Part shown: positions 16,532 through 24,137 of the stretch, in pieces
Layout of the letters: each line of letters begins with the position of its first letter
Position numbering within the stretch: position 1 is the stretch's first letter
Source of the DNA: Gemmatimonadota bacterium
Lineage (GTDB): Bacteria > Gemmatimonadota > Gemmatimonadetes > Gemmatimonadales > Gemmatimonadaceae
DNA length: 64,000 bases
Direction: 5' to 3'
Assembly: GCA_016714015.1 (NCBI GenBank)
Contig: JADJNZ010000002.1
Span: forward strand, 62,001-126,000
Translations under genes and position numbers: made by a program
Notes under the pieces: model-generated
Told to the model about the DNA's origin: nothing
The model's input: only the letters and a program-made list of their open reading frames with translations
The model's database searches: none

Positions 16532-17485
16532 ATGGACGGCTTGGCGGTCCCCATCCACGGTTTCCGGATCCTCACCGGCACGGCCAATCGGCCGCTCGCC
16601 GAGGAGATCGCGAAGGCCCTCGGGACGGAGCTCTGCAAGACGACGGTCACGCGCTTCGCCGACGGCGAGGTGTTCGTGCGACTCGACGAGAACGTTCGCG
16701 GCGCGGACATCTTCATCGTGCAGCCGACGAACCCGCCGGCGGAGAACATGCTGGAGCTGCTGCTGCTGATCGACGCGGCGCGGCGCGCGTCGGCGGCGCG
16801 CATCACCTGCGTGCTCCCGTACTACGGCTATGCGCGCCAGGACCGCAAGGACCAGCCCCGCGTGGCGATCGGCGCGAAGCTCATGGCGAACATGATCATG
16901 CGCGCCGGTGCCGACCGCGTCCTCGGCGTCGATTTCCATGCGCACCAGCTGCAGGGGTTCTTCGACATCCCGGTGGACCACCTCTATGCGGCGCCGGTGT
17001 TCACGGCGCACTATCGCAAGAAGAAGCTGCAGGACCTCGTGGTCGTGGCCCCTGACGTGGGGTCGGCCAAGATGGCCCGCGGCTTCGCCAAGCGCCTGAA
17101 CGCCTCACTCGCGATCATCGACAAGCGCCGCCCGCAGGCGAACGTGGCCGAGGTGGTGAACGTGGTCGGTGAGGTGGAGGGGAAGGATTGTCTCCTCGCC
17201 GACGACATGATCGACACGGCGGGGACGATCTCGGAGGCGGCGCGGGCGCTGAAGAAGCTGGGCGCGAAGGACATCTACGTCTGCGCGACGCATGCGCTGC
17301 TGAGCGGTCCGGCGGTTGAGCGGCTGTCGAACGCGCCGATCACCGAGGTCGCGGTGACGGACACGATCCACATCCCGGAGTCGCGGCGGTTCCCGACGCT
17401 GACGGTGCTGAGCACGGGGGAGCTGCTGGCGAAGGCGATCCGGTTCACGCATTCGGATCAGTCGGTGAGCTCGTTGTTCGAGTGA
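16532..17485 (+). CDS. prs: Ribose-phosphate pyrophosphokinase
   Basis: Prs makes PRPP from ribose 5-phosphate and ATP for nucleotide, histidine and tryptophan synthesis. The 317-residue product has the full family set: FADGEVFVRLDENVRGADIF, VLPYYGYARQDRKDQPR, the metal-binding VDFHAHQLQGFFDIPVDHL, and the PRPP loop LLADDMIDTAGTI. The length is normal. ATG 16532 gives an N-terminus similar to other Prs proteins. In this window it is followed by rplY and pth, a gene order known from many bacteria. Confidence 0.97.
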   Translation: MDGLAVPIHGFRILTGTANRPLAEEIAKALGTELCKTTVTRFADGEVFVRLDENVRGADIFIVQPTNPPAENMLELLLLIDAARRASAARITCVLPYYGYARQDRKDQPRVAIGAKLMANMIMRAGADRVLGVDFHAHQLQGFFDIPVDHLYAAPVFTAHYRKKKLQDLVVVAPDVGSAKMARGFAKRLNASLAIIDKRRPQANVAEVVNVVGEVEGKDCLLADDMIDTAGTISEAARALKKLGAKDIYVCATHALLSGPAVERLSNAPITEVAVTDTIHIPESRRFPTLTVLSTGELLAKAIRFTHSDQSVSSLFE

Positions 17486-17490
17486 GTTGC

Positions 17491-17518
17491 GATGAAGGCT
17501 GAAGGTTGAAGGATGAAA
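17491..17518 (+). repeat. Four GNNGAAG heptamer units (plus orientation)
   Basis: The units are GATGAAG, GCTGAAG, GTTGAAG and GATGAAA in continuous 7-bp phase, starting just after the prs stop. A matching array in opposite orientation lies at 17627-17654, so the two could pair as a long stem around the 17524-17586 array. Confidence 0.75.
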
Positions 17519-17523
17519 GTGTG

Positions 17524-17586
17524 TTGATGCGGGATGCTGGATGCGGGGTGTTGGATGCTGGATGCGGGGTGTTGGATGCGGGATGC
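17524..17586 (+). repeat. Nine tandem TGGATGC-type heptamers
   Basis: Nine contiguous 7-bp units related to TGGATGC fill this span: TTGATGC, GGGATGC, TGGATGC, GGGGTGT, TGGATGC, TGGATGC, GGGGTGT, TGGATGC, GGGATGC. A 21-bp period is visible because the GGGGTGT unit recurs every third unit. There are no spacers, so it is not a CRISPR. Confidence 0.85.
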
Positions 17587-17626
17587 AGGTGCGGTACCGA
17601 TGGAGGTCGATAGAAGAAGGCGGCAC

Positions 17627-17654
17627 TTTCCCCCTTCCTCCTTCAGCCTTCATC
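17627..17654 (-). repeat. Four GNNGAAG heptamer units (minus orientation)
   Basis: On the minus strand the units are GATGAAG, GCTGAAG, GAGGAAG and GGGGAAA. They are the inverted partner of the array at 17491-17518. The rest of the prs-rplY gap (about 247 bp in all) contains no gene. Confidence 0.75.
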
Positions 17655-17732
17655 CTCAAGTTGGCGCTCCGCCGGGCCGGACCTACCGGGCACCCACGTT
17701 GCGCGCCACACACATGATTCGAGGTGGTTCCG

Positions 17733-18386
17733 ATGGCTTCCGTTCCGTTCAAGGCGTCGACGCGCAGCACGACCGGCAAGGGCGTCGCCCGCAAGCTCCG
17801 CGCGGCCGGCAAGGTCCCGGCCGTGATCTACGGCCATGCCCGTGAGGCGCAGTCGCTCGAGCTCGAGCACCATGCGCTGCAGCTGCTGCTCGAGAAGCAC
17901 CCGTACCAGAGCACCGTGATCGCGCTGGACGTCGATGGCAAGACGAGCAACACGCTCATCCGCGAGATCCAGCGCCATCCGTTCAAGAAGCAGATCGTGC
18001 ACGTCGACTTCCAGGAGCTCGTGGCCGGCGAGAAGGTCACCGTGCCGGTGCCGCTCCAGTTCACCGGGACCCCTGACGGCGTCCGCCATGGCGGCGGTCT
18101 CCTCGACCAGATCCTGCACGAGCTCGAGGTCTCTTGCGACCCGTCGAACATCCCGCACCACATCATCGTGGATGTCACGCCGCTCACGATCGGCCACTCG
18201 ATCCATGCCGGCGAGATCGCGCTCCCCGCGGGCGTGACGCTCGAGACGGAAGCCGACGCGACGGTCTGCGTCTGCGCCGCGCCGAAGGTCGAGGTGGAGG
18301 CCGCGCCGGCCGAGGGCGCTGCGCCGTCGGAGCCGGAGCTCATCCGCAAGGCCAAGGCTGAGGAAGAGGCTGCCGAGAAGAAGTAA
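17733..18386 (+). CDS. rplY: 50S ribosomal protein L25 (long Ctc/TL5 form)
   Basis: L25 binds 5S rRNA. This 217-residue protein is the long form: an N-terminal 5S-binding domain (STTGKGVARKLRAAGKVPAV, then IYGHAREAQSLELE) and a beta-rich C-terminal domain (GTPDGVRHGGGLLDQILHEL, DVTPLTIGHSIHAGEI), ending in an acidic Glu/Ala tail. ATG 17733 is chosen because GAGGTGG lies about eight bases upstream and the N-terminus MASVPFKAS fits; a GTG three codons earlier is inside that ribosome site. It is followed by pth. Confidence 0.95.
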   Translation: MASVPFKASTRSTTGKGVARKLRAAGKVPAVIYGHAREAQSLELEHHALQLLLEKHPYQSTVIALDVDGKTSNTLIREIQRHPFKKQIVHVDFQELVAGEKVTVPVPLQFTGTPDGVRHGGGLLDQILHELEVSCDPSNIPHHIIVDVTPLTIGHSIHAGEIALPAGVTLETEADATVCVCAAPKVEVEAAPAEGAAPSEPELIRKAKAEEEAAEKK

Positions 18387-18419
18387 CCCGCCCTCCCTCC
18401 GGGTCCGCCCAGGCGTTCG

Positions 18420-18992
18420 ATGAAGGTCATCCTCGGTCTGGGCAACCCCGGCAAGGAGTACGCGGAGACGCGCCACAACGTCGGCTGGTGGATGCTCGAC
18501 CACCTCGCCGACGCGTGGCGCACCGATGGCTGGCGGAAGGACGGCGAGGCGCTGACCTCGTCGGGCACCATCGGGGGCGTGAAGGTGCGCCTCGTGAAGC
18601 CGCAGACGTTCATGAACCTCTCGGGGGCGGTCCTCAAGCCCTGGCTCCGGCGCCCGTTCTGGGCGGCCGCCAACGACCTGCTGGTCGTCTCCGACGAGGT
18701 GCAGTTGCCGGTGGGGGCGTACCGATTCCGCGCCAAGGGCTCGGCGGGCGGCCACAACGGACTCAAGAGCATCGAAGCGGCACTGAAGTCCCAGGACTAC
18801 CCGCGCCTGCGCATCGGCGTGGGGCCGAACGACCCGCAACGGCGCATCGGCGACCTCGCGGACTACGTGCTGGGTGATTTCGGGAAGGGAGAGGCCGCGG
18901 ACACGCGCGCGCTCTTCGCGACCCTGGAGGAGGCCCTGCGGTGCTGGACGGCCGAGGGCATCGAGACGGTGATGAATCGGTTCAACCGCTGA
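18420..18992 (+). CDS. pth: Peptidyl-tRNA hydrolase
   Basis: Pth releases peptides from prematurely dropped peptidyl-tRNAs. The 190-residue product has GLGNPGKEYAETRHNVGWW with the catalytic His and Asn, KPQTFMNLSG, VVSDEVQLPVG with the conserved Asp, and GSAGGHNGLKSIEAAL. It lies 33 bases after rplY, so cotranscription is likely. Confidence 0.97.
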   Translation: MKVILGLGNPGKEYAETRHNVGWWMLDHLADAWRTDGWRKDGEALTSSGTIGGVKVRLVKPQTFMNLSGAVLKPWLRRPFWAAANDLLVVSDEVQLPVGAYRFRAKGSAGGHNGLKSIEAALKSQDYPRLRIGVGPNDPQRRIGDLADYVLGDFGKGEAADTRALFATLEEALRCWTAEGIETVMNRFNR

Positions 18993-19023
18993 CGGACCTG
19001 GATCAACCCTTACCCACTCCCCC

Positions 19024-21081
19024 ATGCTCGACAACCTGACGATGTACGCCCTCGTGATCGGTGTGGTCGGCCTCGTGGCCTGCTACCTGACCTACCTGGG
19101 CATCGTCCGTCACGCCCCCGGCTCGCAGGCCATGCAGGACCTGGCCGAGCAGATCCATCAGGGCGCGATGGCCTTCCTCAAGCGCGAGTACACGGTGCTG
19201 CTGCCGTTCCTGCTCGTCGTCGCCGGCCTCCTCGCCTGGGCGATCAACGTGCCGACCGGCATCGCCTACGTCGTGGGCGGCATCTGCTCCGTGGCCGCGG
19301 GCTACGCGGGCATGACGGCGGCGACCAAGGCGAACGTGCGCACGGCCGAAGCGGCCCGCGCGACCGGCCAGGCCACCGCCCTCCGCATCGCCTTCGGTGG
19401 CGGCTCGGTGATGGGCCTCGCGGTGGCCGCGCTCGGCCTCATCGGCATCGCCGGGATCTTCGTGTGGCAGAAGGAGCTCCTCGGCACGACCGGCTTCAAG
19501 TCGTTCGGCGAGATCATCTCGGGCTTCGCGATGGGGGCGAGCTCGATCGCGCTCTTCGCGCGCGTGGGTGGCGGCATCTACACCAAGGCCGCCGACGTCG
19601 GCGCGGACCTGGTGGGCAAGGTCGAGGCCGGCATCCCCGAGGATGACCCGCGCAACCCGGCCACGATCGCCGACAACGTCGGTGACAACGTCGGCGACGT
19701 CGCCGGCCTCGGCGCCGACATCTTCGAGTCGTACGTCGGCGCGATCATCGCGACGATCGCGCTCGCGACGACCTCGCTCCGGATCCCGGATGTCTCGCGC
19801 CTCGACGCGATGCTCCTCCCCGTCGCGTACACCGCGGTCGGCCTCGTTGCCTCGCTGATCGGCATCTTCGTCATGCGCATCCTCGCGAGGGGGAACCCGG
19901 CGAGCGCGCTCCGCGCCGTGACGTTCATCGCGGCGGGGCTCTTCCTCGTCTTCGCCTGGTGGATCACGAAGTCGGTCCCGCTCAACATGGTGGACAACGA
20001 GACGGGGCGCGTCTATCCGCTGCTCGGCCCTTGGTTCGCGGTGATCGCGGGGACGGTGTCGGGCGTGCTCATCGGCCTCGTGACCGAGTACTACACGGCG
20101 CAGGGCCCGGTGCTGCGCATCGCCGAAGCCTCGAAGACCGGCCCGGCGACGAACATCATCGCCGGCCTCGCGGTCGGCATGGAGTCGACGATCGTCCCCG
20201 TGCTGCTCATCTGCGGCGCGATGTACGTCGCCGTCTGGGCGGCCGGTCTCTACGGCGTCGCGATCGCCGCGGTGGGCATGCTCGCCACGGTCGGCGTGAC
20301 GATGTCGGTGGACGCGTACGGCCCGATCGCCGACAACGCCGGCGGCATCGCCGAGATGAGCCACCTCGGCAAGGACGTCCGCAAGATCACCGACGGCCTC
20401 GACGCGCTCGGCAACACGACGGCCGCGATCGGCAAGGGCTTCGCGATCGGCTCGGCGGCGCTCACGGCGCTCGCCATGTTCTCCGCGTACGCGTCGGCCG
20501 TCGGGCTCAACACGGTCGGCCTCAACCTCGTCGACCCGATGGTCGTCATCGGCCTCTTCATCGGCGGCGTGATGCCGTTCTTCGTCGGCGCGCAGACGAT
20601 GACCGCGGTCGGTCGCGCGGCGCAGGGCATGGTCGAGGAAGTGCGTCGCCAGTTCCGCGAGATCCCGGGCCTCCTCGAGGGGAAGCCGGGCGTGAAGCCG
20701 GACTCGGCGCGCTGCGTCGACATCTCCACCGCTGCGGCACTGCGGGAGATGATCCTTCCCGGCGTCGCGTCGATCCTCCTCCCCGTGATCGTCGGCAAGT
20801 TCTTCGGCGTGAAGGCGCTCGGCGGCCTCCTCGCCGGCGCGACGGTGACCGGCGTGATGATGGCGCTCTTCATGGCCAACGCCGGCGGCGCGTGGGACAA
20901 CGCGAAGAAGGCGATCGAGGGCGGGATCATGGGCGGCAAGGGCTCTGATCCGCACAAGGCGGCCGTCGTCGGTGACACCGTCGGCGATCCGTTCAAGGAT
21001 ACGTCGGGGCCGGCCATGAACATCCTGATCAAGCTCATGTCGGTGGTGTCGCTCGTGCTGGCGCCGTGGTTCATCGCTTAA
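19024..21081 (+). CDS. hppA: Membrane-bound ion-pumping pyrophosphatase, K+-dependent type
   Basis: This 685-residue protein with about 16 membrane segments couples PPi hydrolysis to H+ or Na+ transport. The substrate-binding motif is intact: DVGADLVGKVE, EDDPRNPATIADNVGDNVGD and the C-terminal GDTVGDPFKDTSGPAMNIL. The GNTTAAIGKGFAIG segment has Ala where K+-independent enzymes have Lys (GNTTKA), which points to the K+-dependent subfamily. Whether it pumps Na+ or H+ cannot be told by eye. ATG 19024 starts the family N-terminus. The 3' end overlaps the convergent four-helix-bundle gene by four bases. Confidence 0.95.
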   Translation: MLDNLTMYALVIGVVGLVACYLTYLGIVRHAPGSQAMQDLAEQIHQGAMAFLKREYTVLLPFLLVVAGLLAWAINVPTGIAYVVGGICSVAAGYAGMTAATKANVRTAEAARATGQATALRIAFGGGSVMGLAVAALGLIGIAGIFVWQKELLGTTGFKSFGEIISGFAMGASSIALFARVGGGIYTKAADVGADLVGKVEAGIPEDDPRNPATIADNVGDNVGDVAGLGADIFESYVGAIIATIALATTSLRIPDVSRLDAMLLPVAYTAVGLVASLIGIFVMRILARGNPASALRAVTFIAAGLFLVFAWWITKSVPLNMVDNETGRVYPLLGPWFAVIAGTVSGVLIGLVTEYYTAQGPVLRIAEASKTGPATNIIAGLAVGMESTIVPVLLICGAMYVAVWAAGLYGVAIAAVGMLATVGVTMSVDAYGPIADNAGGIAEMSHLGKDVRKITDGLDALGNTTAAIGKGFAIGSAALTALAMFSAYASAVGLNTVGLNLVDPMVVIGLFIGGVMPFFVGAQTMTAVGRAAQGMVEEVRRQFREIPGLLEGKPGVKPDSARCVDISTAAALREMILPGVASILLPVIVGKFFGVKALGGLLAGATVTGVMMALFMANAGGAWDNAKKAIEGGIMGGKGSDPHKAAVVGDTVGDPFKDTSGPAMNILIKLMSVVSLVLAPWFIA

Positions 21082-21539
21082 CTGCCAGGGCGCTCTGAGT
21101 CGTGAGTGGTGAGAGGGGAGGCCTTTCGGCCTCCCCTTCTTGCTTTGCCGGCTTCGCGGGGGTCGAGGACGCCCTCCTTGCGCATGCTCTCGAGGACGCG
21201 CTTGCGGAGGCCGACGAGCATGGCCTGCACCTCGGCCAGCCGGGCTTCGAGGTGCGCGTACTCCTTGGCGGGTAGCAGGCCGAGGTCCTTTGCCAGGAGG
21301 ATCTGGTAGTCCGCTTCCCTCGCCGACGCGAGCGCGATCTCGAGGAATCGGTTGAACTGCGCCTGGGAGTGATGTCCGGCCCCCTCGGCGATGTTCGTGG
21401 GGATGGCGGAGATCGAGCGCCGCAGCTGCGCGCTCAGGCCGGGGTAGCGGTGCAGCGCACCGCCCTCGGTGACCGTGAAGACGCGCAGCGTGAGCTGGTG
21501 TGCGCGTTCCCAGACGGCGAGTCGACGGAAGGAGATCAT
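21078..21539 (-). CDS. Four-helix-bundle protein of the 23S rRNA intervening-sequence family
   Basis: The 153-residue product matches the S23/IVP family: FRRLAVWERAHQLTLRVF, LRRSISAIPTNIAEGAGH and FLEIALASAREADYQILLA. Members were first noticed inside 23S rRNA intervening sequences, but here the gene is free-standing. The last 25 or so residues (Arg/Gly-rich, ending SERPGS) lie on a transcription-terminator-like hairpin and a heptamer array, so this tail is probably not conserved. Function is unknown. Confidence 0.85.
   Translation of the reverse strand: MISFRRLAVWERAHQLTLRVFTVTEGGALHRYPGLSAQLRRSISAIPTNIAEGAGHHSQAQFNRFLEIALASAREADYQILLAKDLGLLPAKEYAHLEARLAEVQAMLVGLRKRVLESMRKEGVLDPREAGKARRGGRKASPLTTHDSERPGS
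21093..21113 (-). repeat. Three CTCACNA heptamers (minus orientation)
   Basis: On the minus strand the units are CTCACCA, CTCACGA and the degenerate CTCAGAG. A partner array in the opposite orientation lies at 21606-21626, on the other side of the four-helix-bundle gene, so the gene is bracketed by inverted heptamer arrays. Confidence 0.6.
21115..21136 (+). terminator. Terminator-like hairpin after hppA
   Basis: GGGGAGGCC and GGCCTCCCC form a perfect 9-bp stem with a TTTC loop, followed by TTCTTGCTTT on the plus strand. It can end hppA transcription and lies within the 3' coding part of the convergent gene. Confidence 0.6.
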
Positions 21540-21605
21540 GGCGCGAAGGTGCGCCGGACGGCCTCGAACTCCGACACCCGAATCCCTCAGGTCGTTACCT
21601 TACAG

Positions 21606-21626
21606 CTCACAACTCACCACTCACAT
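21606..21626 (+). repeat. Three CTCACNN heptamers (plus orientation)
   Basis: CTCACAA, CTCACCA and CTCACAT lie in the 96-bp gap between the divergent four-helix-bundle and ychF genes, directly before ychF. This is the inverted partner of 21093-21113. Confidence 0.65.
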
Positions 21627-21635
21627 CGCCGTTCA

Positions 21636-22736
21636 ATGCTGTCACTCGGAATCGTCGGCCTCCCCAACGTCGGCAAGAGCTCGCTCTTCAACGCCCTCAC
21701 CGCCGCCAAGGCCGAGGCCGCGAACTACCCCTTCTGCACCATCGACCCGAACATCGGCGTCGTCACGGTGCCGGACCCCCGCCTCGACGCGCTGGCGAAG
21801 ATCGTCATCCCCGAGCGCACCGTCCCCGCGGCGGTGCAGTTCGTCGACATCGCCGGCCTCGTGAAGGGCGCCAGCAAGGGCGAGGGCCGCGGCAACGCCT
21901 TCCTCTCCAACATCCGCGAGACCGACGCGATCGTCCACGTCGTCCGCTGCTTCGACGATCCCGACGTCATCCACGTGGACGGCTCGGTGAACCCGGCGCG
22001 CGATCGCGAGACGATCGAGTTCGAGCTCGCCCTCGCCGACCTCGGCGTGGTGGAGAAGCGGCTCGACAAGGCCAAGCGCGCCGCGAAGACGGGCGACAAG
22101 GCGGCGGCCACCGAGGCGGCGGCGCTCGAGAAGGCCTTCGCGCCGCTCTCCGAGGGGAAGGCGCTCTGGCACGTCGCGCTCACCGATGACGAGCGCAACC
22201 TCCTCAAGGGCCTGCAGCTGCTCACGATGAAGCCGATCCTCTACGCGGCGAACGTGACGGACGCGGAGCTCACGGGCGCCGAAGGGCCGCACGTCACCGC
22301 GCTGCGCGCGGCGATCGCCGCCGACCATGAGCCGGCCGAGGTGGTCACCTTCTCCGCCAAGATCGAGATGGAGCTCGCCGACCTCGCGCCCGAGGACCGC
22401 AACGAGTTCCTCGCGTCGCTGGGCATCGAGTCGGCCGGGCTCGATCGCCTCATCCGCGGCGGCTACCACCTGCTCGGCCTGCAGACCTACTTCACGGCGG
22501 GCGAGAAGGAGGTCCGCGCCTGGACCATCCATCACGGCGACACCGCGCCCAAGGCCGCGGCGGTCATCCACACCGACTTCGAGCGCGGGTTCATCCGCGC
22601 CGAGACGGTGAGCTACGAGGACTTCATCTCGCTCGGCGGCTGGAAGGGCGCGAAGGAGAAGGGGGCGGTCCGGAGCGAAGGCAAGGAGTACGTCGTGAGG
22701 GACGGCGACGTGCTGCTCTTCCGCTTCAACGTGTGA
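21636..22736 (+). CDS. ychF: Ribosome-binding ATPase YchF (Obg-like)
   Basis: The 366-residue P-loop protein has Walker A GLPNVGKSSLF, the GIVGLP start, DIAGLVKGASKGEGRGNAFL (G3 region and the family Gly loop), NVTDAE in place of a GTP-specific NKxD, and a C-terminal TGS domain (LQTYFTAGEKEVRAWTI, then DFERGFIRAETV). The non-canonical G4 motif explains its ATP preference. ATG 21636 gives the standard N-terminus MLSLGIVGLPNVG. Its last 11 bases overlap the convergent nucleotidyltransferase gene. Confidence 0.96.
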   Translation: MLSLGIVGLPNVGKSSLFNALTAAKAEAANYPFCTIDPNIGVVTVPDPRLDALAKIVIPERTVPAAVQFVDIAGLVKGASKGEGRGNAFLSNIRETDAIVHVVRCFDDPDVIHVDGSVNPARDRETIEFELALADLGVVEKRLDKAKRAAKTGDKAAATEAAALEKAFAPLSEGKALWHVALTDDERNLLKGLQLLTMKPILYAANVTDAELTGAEGPHVTALRAAIAADHEPAEVVTFSAKIEMELADLAPEDRNEFLASLGIESAGLDRLIRGGYHLLGLQTYFTAGEKEVRAWTIHHGDTAPKAAAVIHTDFERGFIRAETVSYEDFISLGGWKGAKEKGAVRSEGKEYVVRDGDVLLFRFNV

Positions 22737-23880
22737 CGGTGGCGCCGGGGCGCGCGCGCCTCGGCGCGACGGCGCTCCACAGGCGCCGCACCGGTCGCAG
22801 GGCCGGATAGAGGCCGACGAGCGCGTCGGGGAGGCGCATCGCCTCCCATTCCTGCAGTGTCGGGTCGAAGGTCGCGCGGGCCAGCAGGCGCAGTCGGTCC
22901 GGCGCCCCCTCGGTCCAGCGCAGGTCCCATCGGAGCGGCGGACGGAACTCGGTCTCGCCGCGCGCCCAGCGGGCGAGGACCTCCTCGGCGAGTCGGATCA
23001 CCTGCGTGTCCATGCGCGTGGCTGCGTCGAGTTCCTCCGGGCGCGGGACGGAGAGCACGCGCCTGGCGAGCTCCACGCCGAGCAGGACGGCCCGTCCGCC
23101 TCCCACTGCCGCGGCGCGCGCATGCGCCGTGACGACGGCATCGTCATCGCGGCGCGCGAGCGCGGCGAAGACCGCGACATCCTCGAGGCGGCCCCACGCG
23201 TGCTTGGCCCCGTGCTGCGCGAGCAGGGCGAGGGTGTCCGCTCGATCCGGCGTGAGCAGGTGCACGCCCCCGAGCGAGAGCCGCACGGCCCGCTCCATCA
23301 CCGCCGGAACGGGCAGGCGCCCCGCATAGCGCAGCGCACTGAACTCCCAGTGCAACTCGAGGAGCCGCGGCTCGTGCGGACCGACGAACTCCCAGGCCCC
23401 GAGGCCGCGGAAGATCGCCCCCTCCTGCGCGTCGCTCATCGCATGACGCCGCGCCCACCCCGTCGCGAGAAGGACGTCGCGCGCGCGGCCACGGTCCGCC
23501 GGATGCACGACGAGGTCGAGATCGTCGAACTCGCGCGAGCCCACCTCTCCCCAGGCCAGCTGTGCGATGGCCGGGCCCTTCCAGGCGAGCGAGCGGATGC
23601 CCGCGGTCGTGAAGGCCGACTGCACGCGGCGCAGCGTCTCGACCGCGAGCAGCCCGCGCATCGCGATGTGGCGGGCGGCCTGCTGCAACTCGGGCTCGGC
23701 CGCCGCACCCGCGGCGCGGGCCAGCAGCGGGACGACCCGATGCGCGGCCGCGAGCTCGCGCAAGGCCGGGCGGTCGAACGGCCGCGTCTCCGCATGATCG
23801 TACGGATGGGCCGGATCCGGCAGGAGTGCGCGGACGGCCGCGCAGAGTTGGTCCAGCGCGCCGGGGGGCGTCGCGCTCAC
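22726..23880 (-). CDS. Nucleotidyltransferase-family protein of the RiPP cluster
   Basis: The product is 384 residues. It matches the uncharacterised nucleotidyltransferase family (PF14907 type) that often accompanies lasso-peptide genes: AGIRSLAWKGPAIAQLAWGE followed by the active-site-like SREFDDLDLVVHP, then ELHWEFSALRY and AQHGAKHAWGRLEDVAVF. It starts at GTG 23880, four bases after the second precursor gene, and is the last gene of the cluster. In related clusters such proteins are thought to tailor the peptide or a linked group. The transferred nucleotide and the target are unknown here. Confidence 0.8.
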   Translation of the reverse strand: MSATPPGALDQLCAAVRALLPDPAHPYDHAETRPFDRPALRELAAAHRVVPLLARAAGAAAEPELQQAARHIAMRGLLAVETLRRVQSAFTTAGIRSLAWKGPAIAQLAWGEVGSREFDDLDLVVHPADRGRARDVLLATGWARRHAMSDAQEGAIFRGLGAWEFVGPHEPRLLELHWEFSALRYAGRLPVPAVMERAVRLSLGGVHLLTPDRADTLALLAQHGAKHAWGRLEDVAVFAALARRDDDAVVTAHARAAAVGGGRAVLLGVELARRVLSVPRPEELDAATRMDTQVIRLAEEVLARWARGETEFRPPLRWDLRWTEGAPDRLRLLARATFDPTLQEWEAMRLPDALVGLYPALRPVRRLWSAVAPRRARPGATVTR

Positions 23881-23884
23881 GGGG

Positions 23885-24043
23885 TCACCCCGTGCGACGC
23901 CACCAGTAGGGCCCGTCCTGACGACCCGGCCCGAAGAAGTTGCGCTGCGTCATCTCGGCGACGGTCCCATGCACCGTGAGCTCGGGCGCGCGATACGGCG
24001 CTCGGGCTGGTCGAACGGGTTCGTCGGCAGGCGTCTGGTTCAT
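23885..24043 (-). CDS. Lasso-type RiPP precursor peptide 2
   Basis: This 52-residue gene falls below ordinary size cut-offs. The leader motif of lasso precursors is present with exact spacing: Tyr17, Pro20, Leu22, Gly26 and Thr32 (YxxPxLxxxGx5T). The region after Thr32 is QRNFFGPGRQDGPYWWRRTG, with one acidic residue (Asp43). It ends in RRTG, exactly like precursor 1. Starting at ATG 24043, it has the same length as precursor 1. The ribosome site is weak. If the leader ended two residues after Thr, the core would start at Arg34 and Asp43 would be position 10; starting at Asn35 makes it position 9. It lies between the kinase and nucleotidyltransferase genes. Confidence 0.75.
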   Translation of the reverse strand: MNQTPADEPVRPARAPYRAPELTVHGTVAEMTQRNFFGPGRQDGPYWWRRTG

Positions 24044-24137
24044 CGGCGGAGATCCGGCTCCCGGGGTGGGACGAGGCGAGGACGGGCGTCATCCTTGGAG
24101 TATCGACGCTCGGGCCCCTTCCAACATAACGCCCGCG

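Noticed and set aside
17524..17586. CRISPR-like array
   Set aside because: The units are 7 bp, contiguous and without spacers, and no cas gene is present.
23877..24092. 71-residue frame overlapping precursor 2 in another frame
   Set aside because: It lacks any motif; the neighbouring frame contains the complete leader motif and the RRTG end shared with precursor 1.
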